Origin: Candidatus Gastranaerophilales bacterium
GTDB taxonomy: Bacteria > Cyanobacteriota > Vampirovibrionia > Gastranaerophilales > Gastranaerophilaceae
Assembly: GCA_944323425.1 (NCBI GenBank)
Contig: CALUSL010000003.1
Span: forward strand, 58,518 to 122,517
Length of the DNA stretch: 64,000 nt
Reading direction: 5' to 3'
The notes beneath the pieces were generated by a model. It was given only the letters and a program-made list of their open reading frames with translations, was not told the origin of the DNA and did no database searches. This document shows positions 7,138-17,052 of this stretch, piece after piece. Each line of letters begins with the position of its first letter. Position 1 is the first letter of the stretch. The translations under genes and the position numbers were made by a program.

Positions 7138-9750
7138 CTAGAGACTTATCCTTATGCCCAGAAGAAGGGCTACCCCGTTTCTGCCGCCGTTTCTGAGCAT
7201 TGTTTCAAAAAAAGCGGTCACTCTGTCACCACATCTTTTCTGGAGTCCGGCGCCGTACTGCACGAATGGTTTTACCGAAAGATTCGGCAAATACGCATCA
7301 TTTGCCTGAAACTTTGCACTGTCAATTATGTTCCAGACCATTGAAACGCTGAGATAGGGCTGAAAATAATCTTTGAAATTTCCTACAAACTTTATTCTCG
7401 GCTCAATTTGAATTGCATTAAGCGGACGCGTGTCAATATTTATGTTAGACGCATTTTTATACCCGAATGTATTTACAAAAGTGTAGGACATTAAAAGCGC
7501 CGGCTGAATAATAAGGTGCCGTTTGAAGGTTTCGAAGTTGTAGCCGCTCATTTGCGCAAGCCCCGTGTTGAACATAGCAAAGTTTTCATTGCCGTAAAAG
7601 GTCGAAGCTTCGGCAGAGCTTGCGCCCGCAAGTACTGTCCACGCAGAGAAGAAGTTTCCCCTGTAAAATACTGCGTCAAGCCCGAGCATGCCGCCGTTGT
7701 TGTAAATGCTGTTGCCCTGAAAGGCTTGATGCGACCCGTTGTAAGACGCGTATGCTCCGTAAAGCGTGTACCAGCCGTTTTTGAGCTTTTTTAATCCGCT
7801 TTCTGCTCCGACTATGCTTCCGTAGCCAACATTAGAAACGCGCGGTCCGTTTTTCAAACCAACACTTTCAAATGTTGAATACGGCTTAAACCACAGTCCT
7901 GTGTGCTGCTCGGGTATTACGTAAGGTGCGCCCGCAAAACTTCTTGACGCGGACTTGTTCAAAAGAGAAAATTTTGTCGAGCCGGGCGGGGTAATCATTA
8001 CCATATCAAGGTTTGCAAAAACATTTCTGTAGGTGTCGATTGTCGAAAGATATCCGGCAAGCTGCGTCGCAACCTGCGCCGAATAAAGCGAGGAATCAAA
8101 TCCGAGCCGCCTGAATTCAAAGTATCCGTCGCTGCTGTCATAGCTGACATTGTAGTGATAGAGCGGCGTGCGGATTTCTGTCGGGGTATAGACTACGCTA
8201 TCCTTTAAAACAGAGTCAGCAAAAGGGATTTCAATAAACTTACCCTGCGGAGTCCCTTGAATTGCAAGGTTTTTGACAAAAATGTCCCCGCTGCCGGAAA
8301 GTGAATCAGCAGAGATTGTGTCCATTGTCCTTGTGTTTAAGTTCATATCTGCAAAAATATTTGTCCTGCCGTTTAACGTCAGGTTGTGAAAATTAATGCT
8401 GTCGAGCTGACCATTCTGGAGATTGAAATTGACATCATTTCCGAAGTTTTGAGTAGGAGCTCCAAGATAAACACTGTTAGCCAGAACATTTATCGTGCCT
8501 TGATTAAAATCAAAAGTGCCTGTAAAATCGCCATTTCGCCCGCCCAGATTCAGTGTTCCGCCGTCGTCTTTTTCAAGCAGACCGGTGCCTCTTATCCCGC
8601 TGAGAATTGTAGACGTTCCGCTGCCGCTAAATTTTGTTACGCCGGTAGGCGCAATAAAAATATCGTTCGGGTCTCCTATGCTGTGGTAATTGTCTTTAAA
8701 AACAGTGTTTTCAATCGTCATATTTCCGCCGTTGTAAATCGCACCGCCTGCGCTGTACTGCGTGTCAGAGCCGATGCTGTTGTTTTCAAAAATAGAGTTT
8801 TTAATTGTCAGGTCTGCTCCGATTTCGTTATATATTGCCCCTCCGTCCGCGTAGTATTTCGAGTTTGCATAGTTGTCGCGAAACGTCGTATTGTCAAGAG
8901 TGAGTGAAGCTCCGTTGTATATTGCCCCGCCGATTGAGGTTCCGTTTATTCCGCTTTCGCTGTAGTTTCCGGTGAAAGACGAGTTTGAAATAACGGCTAC
9001 TCCTCCGGTTCCGTTGTTTTGTACATTGTAAAACGCGCCTGCATAAGAATAAGAACCGTCTTCGCCGAGAGCATAGTTGTTTTCAAAACTCGTGTTGTTT
9101 ACAGTAATTTCTCCATTGTTGAAAATAGCACCTCCGTGCGGGATTACAGAACCTTGAGCGTAATTGTTTATGAAATATGAGTTGTCAATACTCATCACTG
9201 CAGGTGCTCCGGCGTCGTAACCGTTAGCAACCGCGCCGCCGTATGAGCTTGCGCCGTTTGTGAAATTTTCGCTGAAAAGTGCTCTGTTTATATCAATTTT
9301 TCCGCCGTAAAGATTGTAAACCGCGCCTGCGACCGCAATATTAAAACCCTGTGCATTTGCGAAATTGCCGAGAAATCCGGTATCCTGTATGTGTGTTTCT
9401 CCGCCGCTGTTGTAGATTGCGCCGGCAAAATACGAGCGATTATATTGCTGTCCCCTGCAAAACCTTATCCCGACATCGCGAAACGTGCTCTCTTTGTTGA
9501 GAACAAAACCGCCAAAGTCGTCATTTCCGTTTATGTAAAAATCATTGCCTTCAAATGTTATGTCAAGGTTGTAAAAATGCTGTCCTATTGTCTCGTCAGA
9601 GGTCAGGTCGTTCGTAAAGTTCAACGTGTCACCGCTTTCCGGGTGCGAGTCCATCAGCTGACGAAATGTCGCAATATCAATATCGTTTGCGGCAGCATAA
9701 TTCTTGCATAAAATCAGGGCAAGTATACATAGAATAATCTTATTTTTCAT
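7138..9750 (-). CDS. Autotransporter-like protein with Pmp-type beta-helix passenger
   Basis: An 870-residue protein with a signal peptide (about residues 1-21). The passenger (about 30-560) has parallel beta-helix repeats containing GGAIYN and FxxN elements (GGAIYNGGNMTIENTVF), much like chlamydial polymorphic membrane proteins. The last 245 residues, from LWFKPYSTFESVG, alternate hydrophobic and polar residues and end in LLLGIRISL, as expected of an outer-membrane autotransporter barrel (type Va secretion). No protease motif is seen, so adhesion is the likeliest role (inference). The barrel is divergent but complete. Confidence 0.85.
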   Translation of the reverse strand: MKNKIILCILALILCKNYAAANDIDIATFRQLMDSHPESGDTLNFTNDLTSDETIGQHFYNLDITFEGNDFYINGNDDFGGFVLNKESTFRDVGIRFCRGQQYNRSYFAGAIYNSGGETHIQDTGFLGNFANAQGFNIAVAGAVYNLYGGKIDINRALFSENFTNGASSYGGAVANGYDAGAPAVMSIDNSYFINNYAQGSVIPHGGAIFNNGEITVNNTSFENNYALGEDGSYSYAGAFYNVQNNGTGGVAVISNSSFTGNYSESGINGTSIGGAIYNGASLTLDNTTFRDNYANSKYYADGGAIYNEIGADLTIKNSIFENNSIGSDTQYSAGGAIYNGGNMTIENTVFKDNYHSIGDPNDIFIAPTGVTKFSGSGTSTILSGIRGTGLLEKDDGGTLNLGGRNGDFTGTFDFNQGTINVLANSVYLGAPTQNFGNDVNFNLQNGQLDSINFHNLTLNGRTNIFADMNLNTRTMDTISADSLSGSGDIFVKNLAIQGTPQGKFIEIPFADSVLKDSVVYTPTEIRTPLYHYNVSYDSSDGYFEFRRLGFDSSLYSAQVATQLAGYLSTIDTYRNVFANLDMVMITPPGSTKFSLLNKSASRSFAGAPYVIPEQHTGLWFKPYSTFESVGLKNGPRVSNVGYGSIVGAESGLKKLKNGWYTLYGAYASYNGSHQAFQGNSIYNNGGMLGLDAVFYRGNFFSAWTVLAGASSAEASTFYGNENFAMFNTGLAQMSGYNFETFKRHLIIQPALLMSYTFVNTFGYKNASNINIDTRPLNAIQIEPRIKFVGNFKDYFQPYLSVSMVWNIIDSAKFQANDAYLPNLSVKPFVQYGAGLQKRCGDRVTAFFETMLRNGGRNGVALLLGIRISL

Positions 9751-9879
9751 AAAATTATAATATTTTAGTGAATTTTTTTGAGCTATTAGCCGGTTGTTTG
9801 TACTTTTTCTCCGGCAGGGGCAGGACAGTCGGCGGACTGTTGCCGGCGGGTTGGGTGATATAATGCCGTATCTGTGTTA

Positions 9880-9914
9880 AAAATAAAAAAAGCAGCCGAT
9901 TCTTGCAGGCTGCC
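9880..9914 (-). terminator. Rho-independent terminator of the 90-residue gene
   Basis: Read on the minus strand, a GCAGCC/GGCTGC stem (9909-9914 with 9893-9898) is followed by a long T run (plus-strand A run 9880-9892). It lies about 27 bp after the stop at 9941. Confidence 0.75.
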
Positions 9915-9940
9915 GGTAATTACTTATTTTGGCAATATTT

Positions 9941-10198
9941 TTAAGCAACGTTGTCATATTCTCTGGTAGATGAAGCGTTGCCGTTTATGTAGTTCATGAC
10001 CTTAACCAGTGCGTTTAGAACCATATTGTTCTGCTCTGTTACAACATCGAGCTTGTTGCTCAATTCAACGACATCATGGTGTACTGTAACCATTTTTTGA
10101 TCCGTTGTGTAATCTCTGAATTTCATCTCCGCTCTGATTTGATCCGCTGTTAAATTTCCGTTTGAATAACTACCAATTCTACCTGTTCCGTTTATCAT
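9941..10198 (-). CDS. Small helical protein of unknown function
   Basis: An 85-residue protein, start MINGTGRIGSYSNG, with a helical middle (about 35-70, MVTVHHDVVELSNKLDVVTE) and a polar C-terminus. The start at 10198 is chosen because an ideal AAGGAGG lies 5 bp before it; an ATG 15 bp upstream overlaps that ribosome site and is unlikely to be used. The gene has its own terminator. No family is recognised; the helix could form a coiled coil. Confidence 0.7.
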   Translation of the reverse strand: MINGTGRIGSYSNGNLTADQIRAEMKFRDYTTDQKMVTVHHDVVELSNKLDVVTEQNNMVLNALVKVMNYINGNASSTREYDNVA

Positions 10199-10367
10199 AG
10201 TAACCTCCTTCACGCTTATTACTTTATAAAAAAAACTTTCAATCCCCCGAAAGTGCCCTGTTTTTCGATTTTGTAAATTTATTGTTACAAATGTAATTCT
10301 TGTGTTGAATTAAACTTTTAACAAAAATTAACCTAAAGATTTTCCTGCGTATGCCGATATAGATTTT

Positions 10368-12194
10368 ATGAGTGATTTTTTAGGTAAGTTAAAAACAGGA
10401 ATAGAAAAACTGGCTATGCCGCAGGATACGGTTGTTGTGCATAATGACACAATACCGAAGAGCAGTATGTTTTGGAAAGAAAATATTGATTTTCAGAATG
10501 CTGATACGCTCGTCAGAGAAAAGACCAGCGAAGAATTTATAGAAGCGGATATAATTAGACAGTTTCAGCAAAAAAATGTTAAAGACGTAAAAAATCCTGA
10601 ACTTTCGCATATAAAACAGAAACTTCTTCAGGAAACAGGCAGGGAGTTCAGCGAAGAAGAGCTTGGCGGATTTTTGGAGCTCGATGAAAAACAGACAGAA
10701 AACGCAAAAATACTTATAAAAAAAGATGAACATAAAATCCTGACAGGTGACGATATTTCTTATATCGCCTCGAACATAAAAGAAGAAAATCTTTCTAAAC
10801 TGGACAGGATAATGAAAATGAACGACAGTTTATTTATTTTCAACGGAGAAGATATTGTAAAACTTTCTACTCTCTCTGACAGCGAGATTGAGCGAGTGAA
10901 GAAACTTTCGGAAATTTCTGAAAGACAGAGCGGGTTTAGCGCTGTAGAGCTTATTTTGCTTGCACAGCTTCCTGAAAGCGAATTGAAAAAATACAGTGAC
11001 AAAAACCCCGAATACGCTGTTGAGGCTCTGACCGGAACAGCGATTGCGATAGAAGCGTATAATGACGGTGATAAAACAGTCTGGAACGTATACGACACGG
11101 GAACAAAGGGGATTGTTGAAAAACGCACTGAAGAGTATAGCGAAAACGTAAGAACAGAAACAATAGACAACACGCAAAATAAAATAAAACAGATACTGAA
11201 AACAGACGTAAACACCGAGGAAATTTTAGAAGAAAAAGTATACAGGTATGACAGCTCCGGAGCGATTCTTTCGGCAGAAGTGCTGAAAAACAGTCAGGGC
11301 ATGCTCGAGCAGAATGTCTCAAGAACGGATAAAAACGGAAAACAAACCCCGATCCAGTGGGCATCAAAAGATGAAGATACCGGAAATCTCGTTATTCAAA
11401 AAAACTTTGAGTCTTATGACGGCACAAAAACAGAGTATTACTATGAAGAAACTCCGGACGGCGTAAAAATCAGCGATTACAAAATTACGGACAAAAACGG
11501 CAAAGTTCTTCTTGATGAGCATAGTACCTTTGCGCCTTCAAAAAACTCTGACAACAAATTCATTTCAACCAAAAACGGCAGGGTTTATGAAATAACCCAT
11601 ACACCGGAAAAAATTCTTATTTCAGACAGTTCCTCCGGTGAGTATGCGGAAATCGAGCTGGACAGTATTGCTCCGGACAGAGCTGAGAATATAATGCAGG
11701 TTTTAAAAGAGACGTCAGGCGACTACCTTATGCAAATGGCGAAAAACCCCATAAAAATGGAAAACTCGGAGTTTGACCCCGGACTCTGGGGTAACAGCAC
11801 AAAAATACTTCAGCTCGGTGTCTCAAGCTGGTTTTCGGGTCAGGATGAACAGTTCTCTGTTTATATGCACGAGCTCGGACATTTTATTGACACGGAAAAA
11901 AACAGCTCAAAATTCGGCATAATTTCTCAAAACCCTGAATTAAAAGAGATATACAGACAGGAGCTTGAAAATTTCAAAAAAAATTCAACCGTGCGTCAGC
12001 AGGAGTTTGTGGACTATTTTATCAGCGGAAACCCGAAAAATGCAAAAGCCGAAACTATGGCAGAGTCCACAATGATACTTTCGACTCCGTATTCTTCCAG
12101 ACGTTCGCTCTACCTGCAGCAGCATTTCCCGCGCACAATAGCAAAAATTGCCGAACTTACTAAAGACGTTTTAGAGCCAGATTTGAAACGCTAA
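10368..12194 (+). CDS. HExxH metallopeptidase, anthrax lethal factor-like C-terminal domain
   Basis: A 608-residue protein. The C-terminal 130 residues carry the zinc motif HELGH at 501-505 followed by FID, then AETMAES at 561-567, giving a second Glu about 60 residues downstream. This is the gluzincin pattern seen in the anthrax lethal factor/Pro-Pro endopeptidase (ATLF-like, M34) group. A terminal YLQQHFPRTIAKI segment also fits that fold. Residues 1-200 are helical and charged. Residues 215-440 are beta-rich, with repeats such as YDSSGAILSAEVL that resemble YD-type strands. No signal peptide is present, so a non-classical export route or intracellular role is open. The ATLF assignment is inference. 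The 3' end overlaps ldcA on the other strand by 35 bp. Confidence 0.75.
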   Translation: MSDFLGKLKTGIEKLAMPQDTVVVHNDTIPKSSMFWKENIDFQNADTLVREKTSEEFIEADIIRQFQQKNVKDVKNPELSHIKQKLLQETGREFSEEELGGFLELDEKQTENAKILIKKDEHKILTGDDISYIASNIKEENLSKLDRIMKMNDSLFIFNGEDIVKLSTLSDSEIERVKKLSEISERQSGFSAVELILLAQLPESELKKYSDKNPEYAVEALTGTAIAIEAYNDGDKTVWNVYDTGTKGIVEKRTEEYSENVRTETIDNTQNKIKQILKTDVNTEEILEEKVYRYDSSGAILSAEVLKNSQGMLEQNVSRTDKNGKQTPIQWASKDEDTGNLVIQKNFESYDGTKTEYYYEETPDGVKISDYKITDKNGKVLLDEHSTFAPSKNSDNKFISTKNGRVYEITHTPEKILISDSSSGEYAEIELDSIAPDRAENIMQVLKETSGDYLMQMAKNPIKMENSEFDPGLWGNSTKILQLGVSSWFSGQDEQFSVYMHELGHFIDTEKNSSKFGIISQNPELKEIYRQELENFKKNSTVRQQEFVDYFISGNPKNAKAETMAESTMILSTPYSSRRSLYLQQHFPRTIAKIAELTKDVLEPDLKR

Positions 12195-13038
12195 CCGGCA
12201 ACCCGACCGGCAGCGTCAGTTTGTCGCGTTCATGTCCGGATTTTAGTCCGAAAAACACGGGGATATTAAGAGAGAGCGCAAGCTCTTTTATGAAACGCTC
12301 AAAAAGCTCTCTGTCATCAAGTCCGCTAAAATCTCCCAGCACAATCGCCTTCAGGTTCCGTCTGAATTGTTCGATGTTTGAAAGCTGCGTGAACATTCTG
12401 TCTATTTTGTAAACCGGCTCGTTCACGTCTTCTGCAAAAAACACAAACTCCTCATCGGGCAAAAAATCCATGCCGCAAAGCGAAGCAACAGTTGCGAGAT
12501 TCCCGCCCCACAGAATCCCACGCGCAGAATCCCCGTTGAACGAGCGTTCCAGCGAAGCGGAAGAAAACCCGTTTTTCAGTGTTTCAAAAAAATTCTGTTC
12601 CGTAAAACGACTTACTCCCGCGCCGAAATCAGAGCACGCCATGGGCGCGTGAAACGTCATCAGTCCCGTTTTTTTCCACATCATAAGAAGCAGAGCGGTT
12701 ATGTCCGAATAGCCGGCAAAAATTTTGGGGTTGTTTTTTATAAGCGCCCGGTCTACGTTTTTTACAATCCGCAGGGAGCCGTAGCCGCCGCGTGCCGCGA
12801 TAACAGCATCTACGGAGCTGTCGGCAAATGCGGCGTGTAAGCACTCAAGACGTTTCATGTCGTCTCCGCTCAGGTATCCGCAACTGTTTTGCGGAGCAAA
12901 AATTTTTACCCCAAATCCCCTGTTTTCAAAATATTCACGGGCTTTTTTCAGTGCTGCGCTATCCTCTATATTGCCCGCAACAGACACTATCGCTATGACT
13001 GATGAGGGTTTCAGGTTTTCGGGTTTAATTAAATTCAT
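12160..13038 (-). CDS. ldcA: LD-carboxypeptidase (muramoyltetrapeptide carboxypeptidase, S66)
   Basis: Family S66 removes the terminal D-Ala from tetrapeptides during peptidoglycan recycling. The 292-residue product has the nucleophile motif GYSDITAL with Ser111, the region WGGNLATVASLCG that supports the catalytic Glu, and a C-terminal SGHERDKLTLPVG with the His. There is no signal peptide, which fits the cytoplasmic recycling enzyme. Its tail overlaps the convergent metallopeptidase gene by 35 bp, an unusual arrangement. Confidence 0.92.
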   Translation of the reverse strand: MNLIKPENLKPSSVIAIVSVAGNIEDSAALKKAREYFENRGFGVKIFAPQNSCGYLSGDDMKRLECLHAAFADSSVDAVIAARGGYGSLRIVKNVDRALIKNNPKIFAGYSDITALLLMMWKKTGLMTFHAPMACSDFGAGVSRFTEQNFFETLKNGFSSASLERSFNGDSARGILWGGNLATVASLCGMDFLPDEEFVFFAEDVNEPVYKIDRMFTQLSNIEQFRRNLKAIVLGDFSGLDDRELFERFIKELALSLNIPVFFGLKSGHERDKLTLPVGLPVSVSNLALKRL

Positions 13039-13125
13039 AATTTCTTAATATCTGCGTTATTTTGAAAACATTTACATTATAATTATATTATACAATAAGA
13101 CCCGCATGAGAGTTGGAGTAAAATT

Positions 13126-15096
13126 TTGACAGAAAGATACTTGCCGTTATACAGAAAATATCGCCCGCAAACGTTTCTTGACCTTATCGGACAGGAAAAC
13201 ATAGTGAAGGCTTTCAGCAACGCAATAAAACTGGGAAAAATTTCCCATGCTTACCTGCTTTGCGGTCCGAGAGGAACCGGAAAAACTTCCTCTGCAAGAA
13301 TTCTCGCAAAATCTCTGAATTGCGCGGAAGGACCTACTCTTACACCCTGCGGAAAATGTCCGAGCTGTCAGGATATTTTGAATTCAAACCCCATAGACGT
13401 AATCGAAATCGACGCAGCAAGCAACAGAAAAGTCGAAGATGCCAGAAATATACTTGAAAAAATCCAGTTTGTGCCGGTGCATGGACGCTACAAAATCTAT
13501 ATCATAGACGAAGTTCATATGCTTACTCCCGAGGCGTTTAACACCCTTTTGAAAACGCTCGAGGAGCCGCCGGAGAATGTAATCTTTATTCTCGCAACAA
13601 CCGAACCTCACAAAGTTCTGGACACTATCATTTCGCGCTGCCAGCGTTTCGATTTCAGACGAATTACGAATGATGACATTGTAAACCGGATGAAATATAT
13701 TGCGCAGCAGGAGAACATAAACATCTCTGACGATGCGCTTTCGGCGATTGCCCGCAGTTCGGCAGGCGGTATGAGAGATTCGCTCGCGCTTCTTGACCAG
13801 ATTAGTGTTGCAGACACCGAAAGACAGATTACGCCGGAGGATGTGAATGAGCTGCTCGGACGGCTTTCTTATGATGTGCTCCTCGAGCTTAGCAGCTGTA
13901 TTCTCAATGCTGACACGCAGAATGCAATCCTTATTCTCGACAAAATATACAACAAAGGCAATGAGCCGCTCCAGATTATATCCAATCTTATTCAGTTTTA
14001 CAGAAATATGCTCGTCGTTAAAAACTGTTCGGACAGAAATATTGCAATCGAGCTTACACAGCTCAGCGAGCAAAATATCCTTAAACTCCGCGAACAGTCT
14101 GAAAATACAGAGATTGAACAACTTCTGTACATAATAGAACGACTCTCTGCTTATTCAAAAGAGATTAAAGAAACCACGAACAGATACCTGTGGCTTGAGC
14201 TTTGCATAATTGAGCTTTCTTCGAATGTAAAATATTCATCCTATGCAATGCTGCTTGAAAGAATAGAAAAGCTTGAGTCCGGCGTTTCTCAGGGCGCAGC
14301 CCCTGCAGCTTTGCCGCGGTATAATCCTCCTGCACAAAAAGTACAGCAGCCCGCGGCACAAAAATACACGCCGCCTGCGTCTCAGGTTTTGATGCAGAAA
14401 TCCGCGCAGCCCGTGCAAAACGAGCCTGTAATGAATCCTGCAGCGGCACAGCCCGTTGCAGCGCAACATCCTGCTGCAGCTCAAGATATTGCGGACATCC
14501 CTGTTCAACCCGCGGTTTCTGAGCAGCCGCTGTCTCCTCAACCTTTGGATACCGTTCAGGCGCAACAAAATTCTGAGCCGCCGGCACCTGCTGAAGTTAA
14601 TCAGGAAGAAGAAAACGCGCAAATACATGTGCCTTCCGGAGATATGTTCGCAAACTGGCAGGGCGTATTGCAAAACATAGAAAGTGTTCCCTCCAGAATG
14701 TTTTTCTACAATCTTTCAAAGCCCGTATCTGTTACGCCTGAGGAAATGACAATAGTTTTCGGAAAAGAAATTTTCGTCAGACAGGCAAAAGAAGATTCTA
14801 AACACTTGCCCCTGAAAAAAGCTGCGCTGGCTTTCTTCGGGGTGCCGGATATAAAAATCACTATTCGTCTGGGGTCGCATGAGGAGCTTGAGGCAGCAAA
14901 GCCGGTTATAAATTTTGAAAAAAAAACTGAATCAACCCCTGCGCCGGTGCCCGATTCCGTAGAAGAGGAAAATGCTCAGTATCTTGAAGAAAAGATGAAA
15001 AAAAAGGCAAAGCCCGAAAAGAAAATATCTCCGGCTGACTATTCGGATCAGGCGAGAATGGTGCTGGATGTGTTTAACGGAAAGGTTATTGAATAA
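13126..15096 (+). CDS. dnaX: DNA polymerase III subunit gamma/tau
   Basis: This is the clamp-loader ATPase. The 656-residue product has Walker A GPRGTGKT (47-54), four Zn-binding cysteines (about 65-82), Walker B IIDEVHML and the SRC sensor motif (ISRCQRFDF). The tau-like part has an Ala/Pro/Gln-rich linker (about 385-500) and a C-terminal domain. It starts with TTG at 13126, since MTERYLPLYRKYRPQTF is the conserved beginning and GGAG lies 9 bp upstream. No run that would suggest programmed frameshifting to gamma is obvious. Confidence 0.95.
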   Translation: MTERYLPLYRKYRPQTFLDLIGQENIVKAFSNAIKLGKISHAYLLCGPRGTGKTSSARILAKSLNCAEGPTLTPCGKCPSCQDILNSNPIDVIEIDAASNRKVEDARNILEKIQFVPVHGRYKIYIIDEVHMLTPEAFNTLLKTLEEPPENVIFILATTEPHKVLDTIISRCQRFDFRRITNDDIVNRMKYIAQQENINISDDALSAIARSSAGGMRDSLALLDQISVADTERQITPEDVNELLGRLSYDVLLELSSCILNADTQNAILILDKIYNKGNEPLQIISNLIQFYRNMLVVKNCSDRNIAIELTQLSEQNILKLREQSENTEIEQLLYIIERLSAYSKEIKETTNRYLWLELCIIELSSNVKYSSYAMLLERIEKLESGVSQGAAPAALPRYNPPAQKVQQPAAQKYTPPASQVLMQKSAQPVQNEPVMNPAAAQPVAAQHPAAAQDIADIPVQPAVSEQPLSPQPLDTVQAQQNSEPPAPAEVNQEEENAQIHVPSGDMFANWQGVLQNIESVPSRMFFYNLSKPVSVTPEEMTIVFGKEIFVRQAKEDSKHLPLKKAALAFFGVPDIKITIRLGSHEELEAAKPVINFEKKTESTPAPVPDSVEEENAQYLEEKMKKKAKPEKKISPADYSDQARMVLDVFNGKVIE

Positions 15097-15182
15097 AAAA
15101 GTTTGACGAAGCAATCCTGCCGTGCAAACACCCGACCCGTCATCCCTAGAAAAATGCTGCACAAGCCTGTGTATCCGGAGGT

Positions 15183-16958
15183 TTAAACTTTGATTTTCAT
15201 CACACAATTTTTGCAATCAAATTCAAGCCTGTATTTTGCACCCATTTCATCAACCAGCACAAACTGTCGCTTGTCATCCGGTTTATCTTTCAGGCATATT
15301 CCCGCATAATGTCTTAGACAGTGTTTTGTTTTCATAAGCGTAAGGTGCTCTTTTTTCCCGCATTCCGGCGCATATTCCAGTACTTCACAGCCTGCTTTTT
15401 CAAAAAATCTGCGTGCAGCTTCATTTGAAACATTGAACGAATAGTCCAGCTTTTTGTAAGGATATTCAGGGGGGTGAAAATCCATGTTTCTTCTCTGGGA
15501 TACATAGTTCTCTTCGCAGACCTTCTCAAGCTGCGAAATAAGATTTCTTCTTATTTCGTTAATCTCTGAAACAGGCAAAAATATGTCAAAATCCTCACTT
15601 ATTGCTGTAGTTTCCGCAAAAAATTCGCTGCCGCCGAGTTTTGAAAGCTGTTTTACCATTGTTTCTGAGGCTTTTTCCAGGTTTTTTGCTCTCTGCGGTG
15701 ATTTGAATTCGTATTCGGAGTGCAGGTTGTTATAGGTTGAAAATACAATTTTTTCGTTTGTTATTTCAATATTTAGAGGAATTTTCCTTTTAAACTCAGC
15801 TTTTTCCAGATTTTTACCGAATTTTGCATCAAAATTTCTGTAAATCTGTGAATTTTTTCTCAAATCTCCCGCGTCTCTCAGGGTAATGATGTTATCCTTA
15901 ACCGTCATTATCGTCGTGCCCGTGAGCTCGCCGTTCATCGTGAGATAAGTTATTTTGTCTCCTGCGTTTAGAATGAGTTCCGGAGTGATTTGCACTTTGT
16001 TTCCCTGAACGGAACGAACAGTGCCGGCTTTTTCACCCATAAACTTCGGTGTAATCGGGTTGATGAATATTTTTCGTTTTCCGTCAAAATAGAAATTTGT
16101 GTACAGCCTGTTGAAAGTTTTTTGCAGGTCAGGCTGAAAATCTGTTTGTATAATACCGGCAGAGGGGCGTTTCGAGATTTTGTCGAGAGCCTGTCTGTAA
16201 TAATAAACGACATTCTTCACATAATCCGCGTCTTTCAGTCTGCCTTCTATTTTCAAAGACGTAACTCCGGCGTCTATCAGCTCTTTCAGATGTTGTGACA
16301 GATTGTTATCTTTCATGGAAAGCAGATAACCTGATTTCAGCAGCGGAACACCGTCCTCGCCAGCCATTGTATATTTTTTACGGCAGGGCTGTGCGCATTC
16401 ACCTCTGTTTGCACTTCTTGTGCCTATATGGCTGCTGAAATAGCACTGTCCGCTGTAGCACACACAAAGCGCTCCGTGCACAAAAACTTCTGTTTCAATA
16501 TCAATCGTGTTCGTAACATTTTTTATTTCATCGAGCGAAAACTCCCTCGGCAAAACGACCCGCTGCACATTGCAGTCTTTGAGGAATTTTATTTTTTCAA
16601 GAGTGTCGTTATTGCACTGTGTGCTTGCGTGAAGCGCAATAGGGGGCAGGTTCATATTCAGTATTGAAAAGTCCTGAAAAATTATTGCGTCGACACCTGC
16701 TCTATAGAGGTCATGGATGAGTTTTTCGACTTCCTGAAGCTCGCTGTCAAAAAAAATAGTGTTCACTGTTACGTAAACTTTAACAAGAAATTTGTGCGCA
16801 AAATCCGTAATTTCTTTTATATCAGACAGAGAATTTCCCGCTTTTTTTCTTGCGCCAAAAGCTTCCGCACCTATGTACAATGCGTCTGCGCCTGCGTTTA
16901 TGGCAGCAAATGCACATTCTTTATTTTTTGCCGGAGCTAATAATTCTATGCTGTTCAT
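15183..16958 (-). CDS. Peptidase U32 family protein (RNA hydroxylation type)
   Basis: A 591-residue member of family U32, whose studied members RlhA and TrhP support hydroxylation of 23S rRNA or tRNA rather than proteolysis. The barrel starts with IELLAPAKNKECAFAAINAG. The U32 signature is present as EVFVHGALCVCYSGQCYFSS followed by RGECAQPCRKKY, with cysteines that may hold an Fe-S cluster. The long C-terminal extension resembles the collagenase-like/DUF3656 part of the larger members, so an RlhA-like role is the best guess. I start at ATG 16958; another ATG at 16973 is possible. TATAAT lies 7 bp before 16958, suggesting a leaderless message. Confidence 0.88.
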   Translation of the reverse strand: MNSIELLAPAKNKECAFAAINAGADALYIGAEAFGARKKAGNSLSDIKEITDFAHKFLVKVYVTVNTIFFDSELQEVEKLIHDLYRAGVDAIIFQDFSILNMNLPPIALHASTQCNNDTLEKIKFLKDCNVQRVVLPREFSLDEIKNVTNTIDIETEVFVHGALCVCYSGQCYFSSHIGTRSANRGECAQPCRKKYTMAGEDGVPLLKSGYLLSMKDNNLSQHLKELIDAGVTSLKIEGRLKDADYVKNVVYYYRQALDKISKRPSAGIIQTDFQPDLQKTFNRLYTNFYFDGKRKIFINPITPKFMGEKAGTVRSVQGNKVQITPELILNAGDKITYLTMNGELTGTTIMTVKDNIITLRDAGDLRKNSQIYRNFDAKFGKNLEKAEFKRKIPLNIEITNEKIVFSTYNNLHSEYEFKSPQRAKNLEKASETMVKQLSKLGGSEFFAETTAISEDFDIFLPVSEINEIRRNLISQLEKVCEENYVSQRRNMDFHPPEYPYKKLDYSFNVSNEAARRFFEKAGCEVLEYAPECGKKEHLTLMKTKHCLRHYAGICLKDKPDDKRQFVLVDEMGAKYRLEFDCKNCVMKIKV

Positions 16959-17052
16959 TACAAAATTATACATTAATCGCGGAAAACAGGTGACATTTTT
17001 TTATGTTTTTATTACGATGAAGTAAAAAGAGAATTAATTCAAGGAGAAAAAT

